DNA of 64,000 nt from Heliomicrobium gestii (lineage in GTDB: Bacteria > Bacillota > Desulfitobacteriia > Heliobacteriales > Heliobacteriaceae). A program made the position numbers and the translations under genes. The notes under the pieces are model-generated. The model was not told the origin of the DNA, did no database searches, and was given only the letters and a program-made list of their open reading frames with translations. The stretch is taken from NCBI RefSeq assembly GCF_009877435.1, contig NZ_WXEX01000011.1, positions 1 to 64,000 on the forward strand, read 5' to 3'. Shown one piece after another: positions 1-8,239 of the stretch (position 1 is its first letter; every line of letters starts with the position of its first letter).

Positions 1-55
1 TTAGATTATTAACGCTTTTTACATGGGTTCTGGAATTTGATGGCGGCGCAATCCT

Positions 56-247
56 CTACAGAACCGATAACAGTTCACTGTTTTTCTCCTGGCTAACCGA
101 ACATCCCGAAAGCAACATGAGAACGAGCAGACCGACTGCGATCACGTTGTAGCTCCTATGGTGCTTGTAGTTCCTACGGTTCTGCAGTTCATGTGATTCA
201 TGTGGTTTATGTGGTTCTTCATCAAACCTGCCTCCATGAAATATCAA
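56..247 (-). CDS. possible small lipoprotein
   Basis: A 63-residue ORF. Its first 30 residues are rich in His, Asn and Arg. A hydrophobic stretch at about residues 36-47 then ends in the lipobox-like LLSGC, followed by a short polar tail. That resembles a lipoprotein signal, but the long polar lead before the hydrophobic core and the short mature part (about 15 residues) are unusual. A GGAGG-like sequence is not well placed for the first Met. It may be a decayed lipoprotein gene or chance. I do not recognise a family. Confidence 0.3.
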   Translation of the reverse strand: MIFHGGRFDEEPHKPHESHELQNRRNYKHHRSYNVIAVGLLVLMLLSGCSVSQEKNSELLSVL

Positions 248-297
248 TTACTGCGCACGCCATCGGTGCTGAGAGGGACGAATTCGTGAAAAACGGT

Positions 298-735
298 TCA
301 CTTTGTCACCAGCGGGCAATGCTCATTCCCGCATCCCTTGCATACAAATGCCCGGATCTCCGCCACAGCGATCGCCAGCAGTGTCCAAAAGGCGCCGAAC
401 AAAAATGCGTTCTTCCAGAGCCAGTACTGGGGAATTCCGACCATCAGCAAAAACGGAACGATGACCCCCAAATAATCGGCCAACCTGTACGTGCGCGTCT
501 TTCTTTCCGGCAACCAGCGCGTCAACTTCCCCGGGAACACATGCCCACAGGCATGCCCCCTGCACAGGCATTTCGAACAATAGGAAAAGACGATCACCGG
601 AACAGCGACGACCAGCACTATGAGGTAACCGAACGCGAGCGATGATGAGAACGGTAAGATGGCGGCGAATCCCAGGACGAACGACAGTCCGATGATCCCA
701 ATGCTCAACACACCATGAAACCGGTCTTTCAGCAT
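298..735 (-). CDS. cysteine-rich integral membrane protein of unknown function
   Basis: A 145-residue protein with about four hydrophobic segments: two at the N-terminus (roughly residues 8-28 and 32-50), then two more near residues 88-105 and 110-128. Two cysteine clusters face the ends of these segments: CSKCLCRGHACGHVFPG after the second helix and CKGCGNEHCP at the C-terminus. The pattern suggests a metal or iron-sulfur site held at the membrane surface. This is inferred from the motifs, since I do not recognise the family. The start follows a GGAGGGCAA ribosome binding site. It has no obvious operon partner; the next gene upstream is a remnant at 829-1047. Confidence 0.7.
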   Translation of the reverse strand: MLKDRFHGVLSIGIIGLSFVLGFAAILPFSSSLAFGYLIVLVVAVPVIVFSYCSKCLCRGHACGHVFPGKLTRWLPERKTRTYRLADYLGVIVPFLLMVGIPQYWLWKNAFLFGAFWTLLAIAVAEIRAFVCKGCGNEHCPLVTK

Positions 736-828
736 CAGTTGCCCTCCTATTCCCCACGCGATTCATCCGCGCAGCCGCACCTTGCCTGCCATGCTACCGC
801 TTCCGCTGCGCCGCAACCAAAACACACC

Positions 829-1047
829 CTACCATTTCGCATCCATGATCTCGCGGCGCTTTCGCAGATACTCCTCTTCACTGATTAAGCCGTCTCGTCC
901 CAGCCCCTCCAGTTTCCGAATTTTCTTCTCGAAATCCAGGGAATTCCCATCCCCGGGATTCGATGGAAAGTCCACCTCCCAGGCGGCAATCCCCCGCTCG
1001 CTAAACAAGTTATAGCCGTTATACGCGGCAATGCCAATATTACCATA
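829..1047 (-). pseudogene. SHOCT-like short protein, apparently without a proper start
   Basis: An open frame on the minus strand ends at 829-831. The translated C-terminus contains KIRKLEGLGRDGLISEEEY followed by KRREIMDAKW, the typical layout of a SHOCT (short C-terminal) domain. Upstream the frame reads YGNIGIAAYNGYNLFSERG and is closed by TAG at 1048-1050. A GAGGAATAAT ribosome-binding-like sequence precedes an ATG at 1044-1046, which is in another frame. The only in-frame start is TTG at 1008. Either a short protein begins at that TTG (about 59 residues) or a frameshift has separated the start from the body. SHOCT domains often sit at the ends of larger proteins. Confidence 0.4.
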
Positions 1048-1142
1048 CTATATTATTCCTCGACTTTGCGATATTTTGGACCTACCGGTACAAACTGTGG
1101 TACACTGATCAGGAGAATGACGAAAAAAAGGACGTGTGTTCG

Positions 1143-2201
1143 ATGCCGTTCTCCATGAAAGAACCCTTCCTCCTCGCCGTCGCAGCGCTGTTCTGGCTTG
1201 CAACGACCACAACCGCCTGCGCCAGTCACGGCGACACGCTCGATATCATTCTCGACGGCAAGTCCATGCCATATTCTGGCCTGCTCCTTGAAGAAAGCGC
1301 CCTTGTTCCCCTCAACGCCATCAGCGATTCCCTTGGGGCCGAACCGACCTGGACGCCATCGGATCAGACGGTGTGCTTGAAAAAAGCCGACCGGACGATC
1401 ACCATGAAAATGAATGAATACAAAGCCACCGTGAACGACCATCAACTGTCGCTCGATACTCCTCCGCAGTTGATCGGCCACAATGTCTATGTGCCGCTCC
1501 GTTTCGTCGCAGAAAACCTCGCCGCCTCCGTATCCATGGATCCAGCCACGAAGACGGTGGCGTTGAATCGTCTCAAAGAAAATGCCATTACCATCAAAAC
1601 AGCCAAAGAATCTTCCGAAACCAAAGAGATGATCATCAACATCCAATACCCGCAGTTCGCTGGCATGCAGGATCCGGCCGTCCAGGAAGGGATCAATCGC
1701 AAGATTCAAGAACAGGTCGCCCAGTTCAAACAAAAAACCCTCACCGATGCGAAGGAGATGCGAGAATCCTTCCTGGATTCGAATGTCCCCCTGCGCACCT
1801 TTTCCATCATCTGCAACTATGCCGTCAAATACAACGCCAACAACCTTGTCAGCCTCTACTTTATCGATTCCAACTACTTGGGCGGCGCCCATGGCATGTC
1901 TTACGCCTCTTCCCTCACCTTTGACATCACCGACGGCAAGGTCTACGAACTGCCTGACCTCTTCTCCTCCCCGGCCTATATCGAACGAATCAACCAACGA
2001 ATCGAACAACTGAAAGGCTCTGATTACTTCCTTTGGACTCCCTTCACCTCCATCGACCCCAAACAGGCCTATTACCTGAGCCCCAACGGCCTGGTCGTCT
2101 ACTACCAACTCTACGACATCGCCCCCTATGCCGCTGGGTTTCCCCAGTTCACCATCCCTTACGCCGAATTGGCCGATTTGTTGACTGTTCCGATTCGTTA
2201 A
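1143..2201 (+). CDS. secreted copper amine oxidase N-terminal domain / DUF3298 protein
   Basis: About 352 residues. An N-terminal signal peptide (hydrophobic LLAVAALFWLA up to ACA) is followed by a copper-amine-oxidase-N-like domain (about residues 35-125; motifs ALVPLNAISDSLG and VYVPLRFVAE). This is a common cell-wall-associated fold in Clostridia. The C-terminal half (about 130-350) resembles DUF4163 plus DUF3298, as in PdaC and RsiV, with YLGGAHG in the core. That fold binds peptidoglycan or lysozyme in relatives. The ATG at 1143 follows AAAAAGGACG. GTG at 1134 and ATG at 1155 are alternatives. It is one of the few plus-strand genes and ends before a bidirectional terminator. The role in envelope sensing or modification is inferred. 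Confidence 0.8.
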   Translation: MPFSMKEPFLLAVAALFWLATTTTACASHGDTLDIILDGKSMPYSGLLLEESALVPLNAISDSLGAEPTWTPSDQTVCLKKADRTITMKMNEYKATVNDHQLSLDTPPQLIGHNVYVPLRFVAENLAASVSMDPATKTVALNRLKENAITIKTAKESSETKEMIINIQYPQFAGMQDPAVQEGINRKIQEQVAQFKQKTLTDAKEMRESFLDSNVPLRTFSIICNYAVKYNANNLVSLYFIDSNYLGGAHGMSYASSLTFDITDGKVYELPDLFSSPAYIERINQRIEQLKGSDYFLWTPFTSIDPKQAYYLSPNGLVVYYQLYDIAPYAAGFPQFTIPYAELADLLTVPIR

Positions 2202-2242
2202 TCCGTCTGCCCCATGAAAAGGTGAGATCAAGGGATCGAATG

Positions 2243-2295
2243 AAAAACCCCGATGACACGTTGCGTTAACCGGCGCAGTATCATCGGGGTTTTTC
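2243..2295. terminator. bidirectional rho-independent terminator
   Basis: AAAAACCCCGATGA pairs with TCATCGGGGTTTTT, with inner pairing between CGTTGCG and CGCAG. A-run and T-run lie on both sides, so it can serve both the plus-strand secreted-protein gene and the minus-strand methyltransferase unit. Confidence 0.85.
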
Positions 2296-2398
2296 TATCC
2301 GCGTTTTTTCTTTCTATGGCTTTTCTATCCGCAGTTTTTCTGTCTGTGGTTTTTCTGTCTGTGGTTTTTCTTTCTACGGCTTTCCTGTCTGTGGCATT
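2296..2398. repeat. degenerate 15-bp tandem repeat downstream of methyltransferase 1
   Basis: About seven imperfect 15-bp units. On the minus strand the unit resembles GACAGAAAAACCACA. Read in one minus-strand frame the array would encode a run of five-residue units of the form DRKTT or ERKAI. The array lies between the methyltransferase stop codon (2419) and the terminator at 2243-2295. A related array sits in the same place after the paralog at 3721. Confidence 0.8.
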
Positions 2399-2418
2399 AC
2401 CGGGCAGGAGGAACAGCG

Positions 2419-3198
2419 CTATTTCCGCGCCAACAGGTTGATCCGCTGAAACGAATCCCTGTGACTGCCGTCGGGTTGTCGCGTTCCCTCGATCATCCGG
2501 TTGACCACCGTGTCACGAAAGACCGTTTTCCTATCGTCAGGGATGTGTTTGATAAAGGGAACCAGCGCCGGCTGGTCAAGCCAGCGAATAAGCTCTTCTG
2601 TATCGATAAAACGCCTGTCGGTGGCTTCTCCCCATACCGTCGCCTCCCGGAACCCCTGGCGCGCCACCACCTGTCTGTACTCATCAGCGCTTGGCAGAAA
2701 CCAAGGCCACTGGAAGTTCTCAAAATAGGGGCGATAGGCCGGCTCAGCCATCGTCGCAGTGATGACTGCCAGATAGTGGGCGCCATTGCCTTGGCCGGCA
2801 AAATTAAACCGCGCCTTTCCCCCCGGCTTTAAGGCCTGGTAGACACTTTTTAGCAACCGGTCATGGTCAAAGATCCAATTCAACGCTGCGTTGGAGAAAA
2901 TCAGGTCGAATTCTTCTTCAAAGACCATTTTGTTGATGTCCAGCAACTGAAAGGTGAGGTTGCCTGCTTCGAGTTCCTTGGCCGTTCGGATCATCCCCAC
3001 TGATGCATCGACGCCGAGTACGCTCCCCTGGGGAACCAGATCGGCCAGTTGCTTCGACAGTACCCCGTCACCACACCCGAGGTCAAGGATGCGCTCCCTT
3101 CCAGTCAGGGATAGTTCGGCGATCTGCCGCCTGCCCCATTCCTTCATCAGCCGCGATGCTTCTTTGTACCTGTGGCCGTCAAATTCATAGCTAAGCAC
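2419..3198 (-). CDS. SAM-dependent class I methyltransferase (Tam-like), copy 1
   Basis: About 259 residues. SAM-binding motif I is ILDLGCGDGVLSKQLADLVP at about residues 30-49. It is followed by LGVDASVGMI (motif II region), DLIFSNAALNWIFDH and a KPGGKARFNF motif. This order fits the trans-aconitate methyltransferase-like and biotin-synthesis BioC-like branch. The substrate cannot be read from the sequence. GTG at 3198 follows GGCAGGGGAAAAG and aligns with the start of the paralog, so the longer upstream frame to 3345 is unlikely to be coding. The paralog at 3721-4542 is collinear throughout, which shows a local duplication. Confidence 0.85.
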   Translation of the reverse strand: MLSYEFDGHRYKEASRLMKEWGRRQIAELSLTGRERILDLGCGDGVLSKQLADLVPQGSVLGVDASVGMIRTAKELEAGNLTFQLLDINKMVFEEEFDLIFSNAALNWIFDHDRLLKSVYQALKPGGKARFNFAGQGNGAHYLAVITATMAEPAYRPYFENFQWPWFLPSADEYRQVVARQGFREATVWGEATDRRFIDTEELIRWLDQPALVPFIKHIPDDRKTVFRDTVVNRMIEGTRQPDGSHRDSFQRINLLARK

Positions 3199-3410
3199 GT
3201 CTTTTCCCCTGCCTTCCTGTTCTCCAAAGGGACTTCCACCCTTTCCCCGGACGTAAACACCGGCTCGCCCCGTTTCTCGCCGATCGCTGAAATCGGATAT
3301 TACCTTGTCTTGATTGTAACATACTATATCCGCCACATCATCCATATATAGGGTTAAACTGCTAAAAATACCTGCATTTGTGTTCTGTACGCTTCAGGTA
3401 GGTGTTTTCA

Positions 3411-3446
3411 CTTCTACTTACACATTCTACTTACACTTTCTACCTA
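3411..3446. repeat. short 13-bp direct repeats
   Basis: The unit TTCTACTTACAC occurs twice in tandem with a third partial copy (TTCTACC) at 13-bp spacing. It lies in the otherwise featureless spacer between the two methyltransferase units (3199-3524), where no gene was seen. Confidence 0.6.
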
Positions 3447-3524
3447 GAAGCGGCTGTTCTACACCGTTGCGCTATGGGCTACACGTGGGACGTTGCCCCC
3501 ACCCCCAGTTTATGTCGAACTAAT

Positions 3525-3577
3525 AGAACCCCCCGATGACCTTTGCGCTGAACTGCGCGGCGTCATTGGGGGGTTCC
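3525..3577 (-). terminator. rho-independent terminator of methyltransferase unit 2
   Basis: AACCCCCCGATGAC pairs with GTCATTGGGGGGTT around a loop containing GCGCTGAACTGCGC. It is the counterpart of the terminator at 2243-2295 and is separated from the gene by a tandem repeat, as there. Confidence 0.75.
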
Positions 3578-3677
3578 GATCTAAAGGGTTCCCATCAGAA
3601 GGTTTCCTATCAGAAGGTTTCCTATCAGAAGGTTTCTTATCAGAACGTTTCTTATCAGCGGGTTTTCGATCAGCGGC
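3573..3677. repeat. 15-bp tandem repeat downstream of methyltransferase 2
   Basis: About seven units. The best-conserved plus-strand unit is CAGAAGGTTTCCTAT. On the minus strand, in the frame +1 to the preceding gene, the units would read DRKPS or DKKPS. Unit length, position after the stop codon and encoded pattern match the array at 2296-2398, although the bases have diverged. Confidence 0.85.
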
Positions 3678-3720
3678 ATCTTGGTCTGTCGCCGTGTCGG
3701 ACAGGATGAACTGAACAGCG

Positions 3721-4542
3721 TTACTTCCATGCGAGCAGATTGATCCGCCGGAACGTCTCAAAGCATGTCCCATCGGCCTGCAACGTCTGCTCAATCATCC
3801 CCTTTACGACAGCGAACCGGAAAGCAGCCTTTTTGTCATCTGGTAAATATTGAAGAAAGGGCACAATCGACGGCTGATCGATCCAGCGAATCATCCCTTC
3901 CCGGTCGGAAAAATACCTGTCGGCATTCTCCTCCCAGATCAGCGCCTCTCGGAAATCATACCGGTTCACCAGCGCCTTATACTCGTCCACAGCCGGCATA
4001 TACCAAGGCCACGAAAAAAGCTTGTAGTGTTCACGAAAAAGCGGTTCCCCCATCACTTCTCGCACGACGGCAAAAAAGTGCACGCAGTTGCCGTCGCCGG
4101 CGAAGTTAAACCGCGCCATCCCCCCCGGCTTCAACGCCCGATAGACCTTCCCGAGCAGCCGTTCATGATCGAGAATCCAGTGCAGAGCCGCATTGGAAAA
4201 GACCAGGTCAAATTCGTTTTCAAAAACCATCTCATTGATGTCGAGGCGCCGGAAGGCCAGGTTCCCCTGTTCCAATTCTTTTGCCGCATCGATCATCCCG
4301 GCCGACGCGTCGATACCCAACACACTTCCCTTGGGAACAAGTTCTGCCAGTCGCTGCGTCAACACCCCGTCACCACAGCCAAGGTCGAGGATGCGTTCAT
4401 TTCCGGTCAGGGGAATTTCGGCGATCAGCCCTGTTCCCCACTCTTTCTGATGAGTCGATGCAGTTTTGTACTTTTTTCCGTTAAACTCAAAGATGACTAC
4501 TCTATCGCTCCTGAACTCGCAGGTCTCCACGCATCTATTCAC
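3721..4542 (-). CDS. SAM-dependent class I methyltransferase (Tam-like), copy 2
   Basis: 273 residues, collinear with the copy at 2419-3198. Motif I is ILDLGCGDGVLTQRLAELVP, followed by LGIDASAGMI, DLVFSNAALHWILDHERLL and KPGGMARFNFAGDGN. The C-terminal ends are also alike (RRINLLAWK versus INLLARK). The family methylates small carboxylic acids or similar metabolites; the substrate here is unknown. The start is ambiguous: GTG at 4542 after GGGGAAGGGCAG, or GTG at 4530. Spacer 4543-4768 upstream holds no gene. Confidence 0.85.
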   Translation of the reverse strand: MNRCVETCEFRSDRVVIFEFNGKKYKTASTHQKEWGTGLIAEIPLTGNERILDLGCGDGVLTQRLAELVPKGSVLGIDASAGMIDAAKELEQGNLAFRRLDINEMVFENEFDLVFSNAALHWILDHERLLGKVYRALKPGGMARFNFAGDGNCVHFFAVVREVMGEPLFREHYKLFSWPWYMPAVDEYKALVNRYDFREALIWEENADRYFSDREGMIRWIDQPSIVPFLQYLPDDKKAAFRFAVVKGMIEQTLQADGTCFETFRRINLLAWK

Positions 4543-4768
4543 CTGCCCTTCCCCATACTCCTCTTATGGATGATTCTGCTAAAAGGACCACCCTTTTCGC
4601 CCGCTAATGACCAAAAACCTCATGTGAAATATTGGACTTTTTCTTATCACTGATCGTAACACAGCATATCTGCGCTTTTCATCTATCTTTCGACTGATTA
4701 TGAGGAAAGAGCGGCCATCGAGGGCCTCCTACAGTTATTTCCTTGTAACCGGCGCCGATACCTCGACC

Positions 4769-5449
4769 TCATCCTCCAAAAATCGCAACCCATTGATTGA
4801 ACACCCCAAACCGGCGCCCATCCCACTTGAGCGCGGTTAGCACATAGCCGAGCCGGTCAGCGTTGTACCTGCCGGCGATCCCCTGAAAGGCCAGCAACTC
4901 ATAGACGCCGTTGCGATCAAAGTCCACGGGGTACAATCCGCTGATGGCCACCACAAATCCTTCAATCGGCTTCTTCAGCGTCCCATCGGGATTATAGATC
5001 TCCGCCAGGTATTCAGCCCCTTTATCGCTGATGTCGATCGTATAGGTTTTTTGCAGATTTTCACTGACCACATCCACTTTGTAATTGTCCCGGAAGTTCA
5101 CCTGATAGCGAAAATGCTCATTGAACACCTCGGAATCAAAGAGGAGTCGGGCTTGGTTATTCAAGAAGGAATAGACATACTCGTAGGTCGTTCCGCCGGA
5201 ACCGCCTGTGTCGATGCTCACCTGGATATCCATGACGCCGTCGCCGGTAAAGTCGCCCAAAAACAGTGTCGGATTGTACCCGGCAGCGGCGCCTGGCAAG
5301 GGGATGCGATAGGTCGCCAAGGTTCGTCCATCTTGAACGACCAGTGTCACCTGATCGACAAAGGCGCTGTCCGGATAGGGCTTATTCCACTCAAGATAGA
5401 CGCGATCGGCGATCCTGTCACCGTTGACATCGCCATACTGGGCACGCAT
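4769..5449 (-). CDS. VCBS/FG-GAP repeat-type protein with calcium-loop motifs
   Basis: 226 residues from the ATG at 5449, which follows GGGAGGGAGTATT. An upstream ATG at 5509 lacks a ribosome binding site. Three Asp-rich loops of the EF-hand or FG-GAP kind are visible: DVNGDRIAD near the start, DFTGDGVMD near residue 70 and DFDRNGVYE near residue 180. Between them are beta-strand-like stretches. No signal peptide or membrane helix is seen. Proteins of this make-up occur in spore-forming Firmicutes, but their role is not established. Calcium binding is inferred from the loops. Confidence 0.75.
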   Translation of the reverse strand: MRAQYGDVNGDRIADRVYLEWNKPYPDSAFVDQVTLVVQDGRTLATYRIPLPGAAAGYNPTLFLGDFTGDGVMDIQVSIDTGGSGGTTYEYVYSFLNNQARLLFDSEVFNEHFRYQVNFRDNYKVDVVSENLQKTYTIDISDKGAEYLAEIYNPDGTLKKPIEGFVVAISGLYPVDFDRNGVYELLAFQGIAGRYNADRLGYVLTALKWDGRRFGVFNQWVAIFGG

Positions 5450-5592
5450 AATACTCCCTCCCCCGTCAAAGCTGGAGTATCCTATGCGTTGAGGGATTGC
5501 CTTGCTCATACAATTACGGCAAAATATATCAAAAGGGGCTCATCCAGCGAGGAGCCCACTCATCGCTTCTGCGAATCCTTGGAGAGGTAGCC

Positions 5593-6344
5593 ATGACGAT
5601 GTTCGATGGCCCTGCCCCGTATATCCGCAGCATTCGACTGCGCCGGGACGAAGTGGCGTCCTTTTCGGCCTACCCTTTTTGCCTGCCCGCCATCAAAGAC
5701 CTGCAAGAACTGCCCTTCCCTCGCCAGGTCACCTTCTTCGTCGGCGAGAATGGGACAGGCAAGTCGACGCTGCTGGAAGCGATCGCCGTTGCCGCCGGCT
5801 TCAACCCGGAAGGCGGCACCATCAATTTCAATTTCTCCACCCGCCAATCCCACTCCGAACTGCATCGTTATCTCACGCTCTGCCGCAACGCCAGGAAGCA
5901 CAAAGACGGATTTTTCCTGCGGGCCGAGAGTTTTTACAACCTATCGACGAAAGTGGAGGAACTGGATCGACAACCGATGGGCCATTCCATCATCGATTCC
6001 TACGGCGGCCAGTCCCTCCATGAGCAATCCCATGGGGAGGCTTTCTTCTCCGTATTCATGCATCGTTTTGGCGGTCGGGGCCTCTATATCCTCGACGAAC
6101 CAGAGGCCGCTCTCTCGCCGACTCGCCAGATGGCCATGATCGCCCGTATCCACGATTTGGTTCAACAGGAGTCCCAGTCATCGCCACCCACTCCCCCATC
6201 CTCATGGCCTACCCGGAGGCGATGATTCTTCAGTTCTCTGATTCCGGGATCGAAGCGATCGACTATGAGCAGACCGAGCACTACCGGGTGACAAAGGAGT
6301 TTATCTGTAACCGCAGCCGGATGCTGAAGATCTTGATGGAATAA
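5593..6344 (+). pseudogene. AAA/ABC-like ATPase with a one-base frameshift
   Basis: The reading frame opens at ATG 5593 after GGAGAGG. It carries Walker A GENGTGKSTLLEAIA (about residue 53), GGQSLHEQSHGEAFFSVF (signature-like) and Walker B LYILDEPEAAL. Around 6178-6181 the frame shifts. The natural continuation, IATHSPILMAYPEA (switch His), is in the next frame and runs to TAA at 6344. Restoring one T before ATCGCC would give a continuous protein of about 250 residues, the usual size of this AAA_21 / YbbL-like family. Either the gene is inactive or the base is a sequencing error. It is followed at once by a terminator. Confidence 0.8.
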
Positions 6345-6375
6345 AAAACCCGCCGGTAAATCCGGCGGGTTTTTC
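6343..6375. terminator. bidirectional terminator
   Basis: CCCGCCGG and CCGGCGGG around a 5-base loop, flanked by an A-run and a T-run. It serves the plus-strand ATPase gene and the minus-strand ferredoxin gene, which converge here. Confidence 0.9.
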
Positions 6376-6380
6376 AATCG

Positions 6381-6557
6381 TTAGGCTTGATGAATACAGG
6401 AAACGGGACAGGCGTCGGCGCAGGCGCCGCAGTCGATGCAGGCGCTCTCATCGATGACACGCTTGCCGTCTTCCTTTTCAGTGATGCAGGAGACGGGACA
6501 GCCGCCTTCACAGGCGCCGCAAGCGATGCAGTCATCGGCGGTAATCCGATAGGCCAT
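6381..6557 (-). CDS. 2[4Fe-4S] ferredoxin
   Basis: 58 residues with two CxxCxxCxxxCP clusters (CIACGACEGGCP and CIDCGACADACP). This is the clostridial-type low-potential electron carrier that holds two cubane clusters in the cytoplasm. The ATG at 6557 follows GGAGGGAGTGTGATTCCG; an upstream extension lacks a ribosome binding site. It is a single-gene unit ending at the terminator at 6343-6375. In anaerobes such ferredoxins serve hydrogenase, pyruvate oxidoreductase or, in heliobacteria, the photosynthetic reaction centre. Which partner applies here cannot be read from the sequence. Confidence 0.95.
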   Translation of the reverse strand: MAYRITADDCIACGACEGGCPVSCITEKEDGKRVIDESACIDCGACADACPVSCIHQA

Positions 6558-6724
6558 CGGAATCACACTCCCTCCATATGCGCTTAAAAGAGCAATTGCA
6601 TACTTCGACATGAAAATCCCGATTCCTCTTGTGAAATCGAGGTTTTTGACTTTGACTGAAACGGGAACGGAAAAGAGAACGGGAAAGGGAACGGGCTGTT
6701 ACGTATCGCGTCCCCTCTCGCCTG

Positions 6725-7027
6725 TCACTCGATGACAAACACCTGATTCAACTTGGTGATCGTCAACGCCTCACGGACCGCGCCTTGCGGGTTTTGAATA
6801 GATACATTTCCGCCGTGGCTGTGTGTGCGTTTCAACACCGACACCAAGGTGCCAAGGGCAAGGCTGTCGATTAAATCAACACCGCTCATGTCGATTGTAA
6901 CAAAATGCCTTCCCTCATCAATCAGCTGCAGAATCTCATTTTTAAAACGACTGGCCGTCGTGATGGTGAAACTTCCCTCTATGCGAACCTTTACGGTCTG
7001 ACCTTCAAAATCAAAAAAATAAGCCAT
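6725..7027 (-). CDS. STAS-domain anti-sigma factor antagonist-like protein
   Basis: 100 residues forming one STAS domain. The segment HFVTIDMSGVDLIDSLALGTL (about residues 42-62) holds the conserved Asp-Ser of the phosphorylation loop, with Ser in the position phosphorylated in SpoIIAA and RsbV. The ATG follows CAGGAGTGAATC. No anti-sigma kinase or sigma factor gene lies next to it, so the partner is unknown. A role in a partner-switching signal is inferred from the family. Confidence 0.85.
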   Translation of the reverse strand: MAYFFDFEGQTVKVRIEGSFTITTASRFKNEILQLIDEGRHFVTIDMSGVDLIDSLALGTLVSVLKRTHSHGGNVSIQNPQGAVREALTITKLNQVFVIE

Positions 7028-7125
7028 GATTCACTCCTGAACTGGATCGTTTACTTCATTGCTTCAGAATAATAATATCATAGCACATTATTCTATTTTA
7101 TCGAAGACTGTCATTGGACTCTAAC

Positions 7126-8127
7126 TTATTTTTGTCGTAAACCGGCTACCCTTCGAAAGCCTACCCGCATATCCCTCCAGCGGCTTTCATCCCATTTCGA
7201 ATAGCAGACACCGCCCAGACTGCTCGATGCGTGGAGAAATGTTCTTTCCCCGGCCACCAAACCCACATGATCCAGTTGGGGTGGTTGGCTGGAAAAGAAG
7301 ATGAGATCGCCGGGACTGGCCTCTTCCTCCTCGATTGCCTCTGACGCCGCCCACTGATCCCCCGCGTCCCGGGGGATCTGAATCCCTGACGTCCAAAAAG
7401 CGATGAAGACGAGGCCGGAACAGTCGATGCCGGGCCAGCCCATTCCCCCCCAGAGGTAGGGGCGGCCAAGAAACTTCGCCGCTAGATGGAGAACGCCCTG
7501 GCCCGATTGACGGTCTGCGCTCGGCCAACGGCCTATCGCCTCTTCCGGCGCCCAGCGAAGGGAACCGTCGAACATCTGCAGCGCCGCCGCTCCTCCGCTG
7601 CATTCCATCAAGGGCAATCGAACGCCCATGGGCAGCCAGTCTTCGTCTTCCCCTTCCCGCGACAGTTCGCTGAAGGGAGTCGGGCCTTGCCGGTCGGAAA
7701 AGAAACCGCCTTGCAGGGTCGGGGAGCTCGGCGCCACCTTAACGACCGGTTCGGTGATGACACACAGAGGACTGGGGTCAGTTATGGCGAGGTGCGTCAC
7801 ATCTTCCACACGCATCCAGCCGTCATAATCGCCCTGGTCGGGGAGGCGAACCTTGCGCCAGCCATCCCTTGGCTCTTGCTCACCCGCGACAACCTCCACC
7901 CGGCTGCCTAGCCATGCTTGCGTCACCCGTTCTCGTTTCTCGGTCCAGTCGCTCCACACATCGGCGAGGGAACGACAAACGACCTGTTCGACAATGGATA
8001 TTGCCGTTGTCCCAGGCATTGCCTCAGGCGTTATCCCCATTGTCCCAGGCATTGCCTCAGGCGCCGTCTTTAGCGCTTCCCCATGACTCGCCCCTTGGTT
8101 CACCGTTGTTGTCGACTCCGCCATCAT
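7126..8127 (-). CDS. NlpC/P60 cell-wall endopeptidase with SH3-like region
   Basis: 333 residues. The C-terminal domain is NlpC/P60. The catalytic Cys lies in GIDCSGLVF (about residue 234), a His in LDHVGLV (about 286) and a third polar position in FLHASS (about 300). This matches the YkfC-type gamma-D-glutamyl-diamino-acid peptidase. Residues 55-210 look like two bacterial SH3 folds. The first 45 residues carry a duplicated EAMPGT segment, and no clear signal peptide is seen. The start has two adjacent ATGs after GAAAGG. It probably cuts peptide stems of peptidoglycan fragments. The lack of an export signal suggests recycling in the cytoplasm or release on mother-cell lysis (inference). Confidence 0.85.
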   Translation of the reverse strand: MMAESTTTVNQGASHGEALKTAPEAMPGTMGITPEAMPGTTAISIVEQVVCRSLADVWSDWTEKRERVTQAWLGSRVEVVAGEQEPRDGWRKVRLPDQGDYDGWMRVEDVTHLAITDPSPLCVITEPVVKVAPSSPTLQGGFFSDRQGPTPFSELSREGEDEDWLPMGVRLPLMECSGGAAALQMFDGSLRWAPEEAIGRWPSADRQSGQGVLHLAAKFLGRPYLWGGMGWPGIDCSGLVFIAFWTSGIQIPRDAGDQWAASEAIEEEEASPGDLIFFSSQPPQLDHVGLVAGERTFLHASSSLGGVCYSKWDESRWRDMRVGFRRVAGLRQK

Positions 8128-8239
8128 CCTTTCAGACTCCCTTCTCCCCCCGATTGCCCCGTGTCTGTCTGTTCCATCATCATAGGCACCCTATGCGCCC
8201 CTTCGTTCCCCTATGCGAGTCCCTCTGCCGAGTTAACAC

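Noticed and set aside
3219-3345. N-terminal extension of methyltransferase 1
   Set aside because: The extra 49 codons have no match in the paralog and lack a ribosome binding site, whereas GTG 3198 has one.
2296-3690. CRISPR array
   Set aside because: The repeats are 15-bp tandem units without unique spacers, and no cas genes are present.
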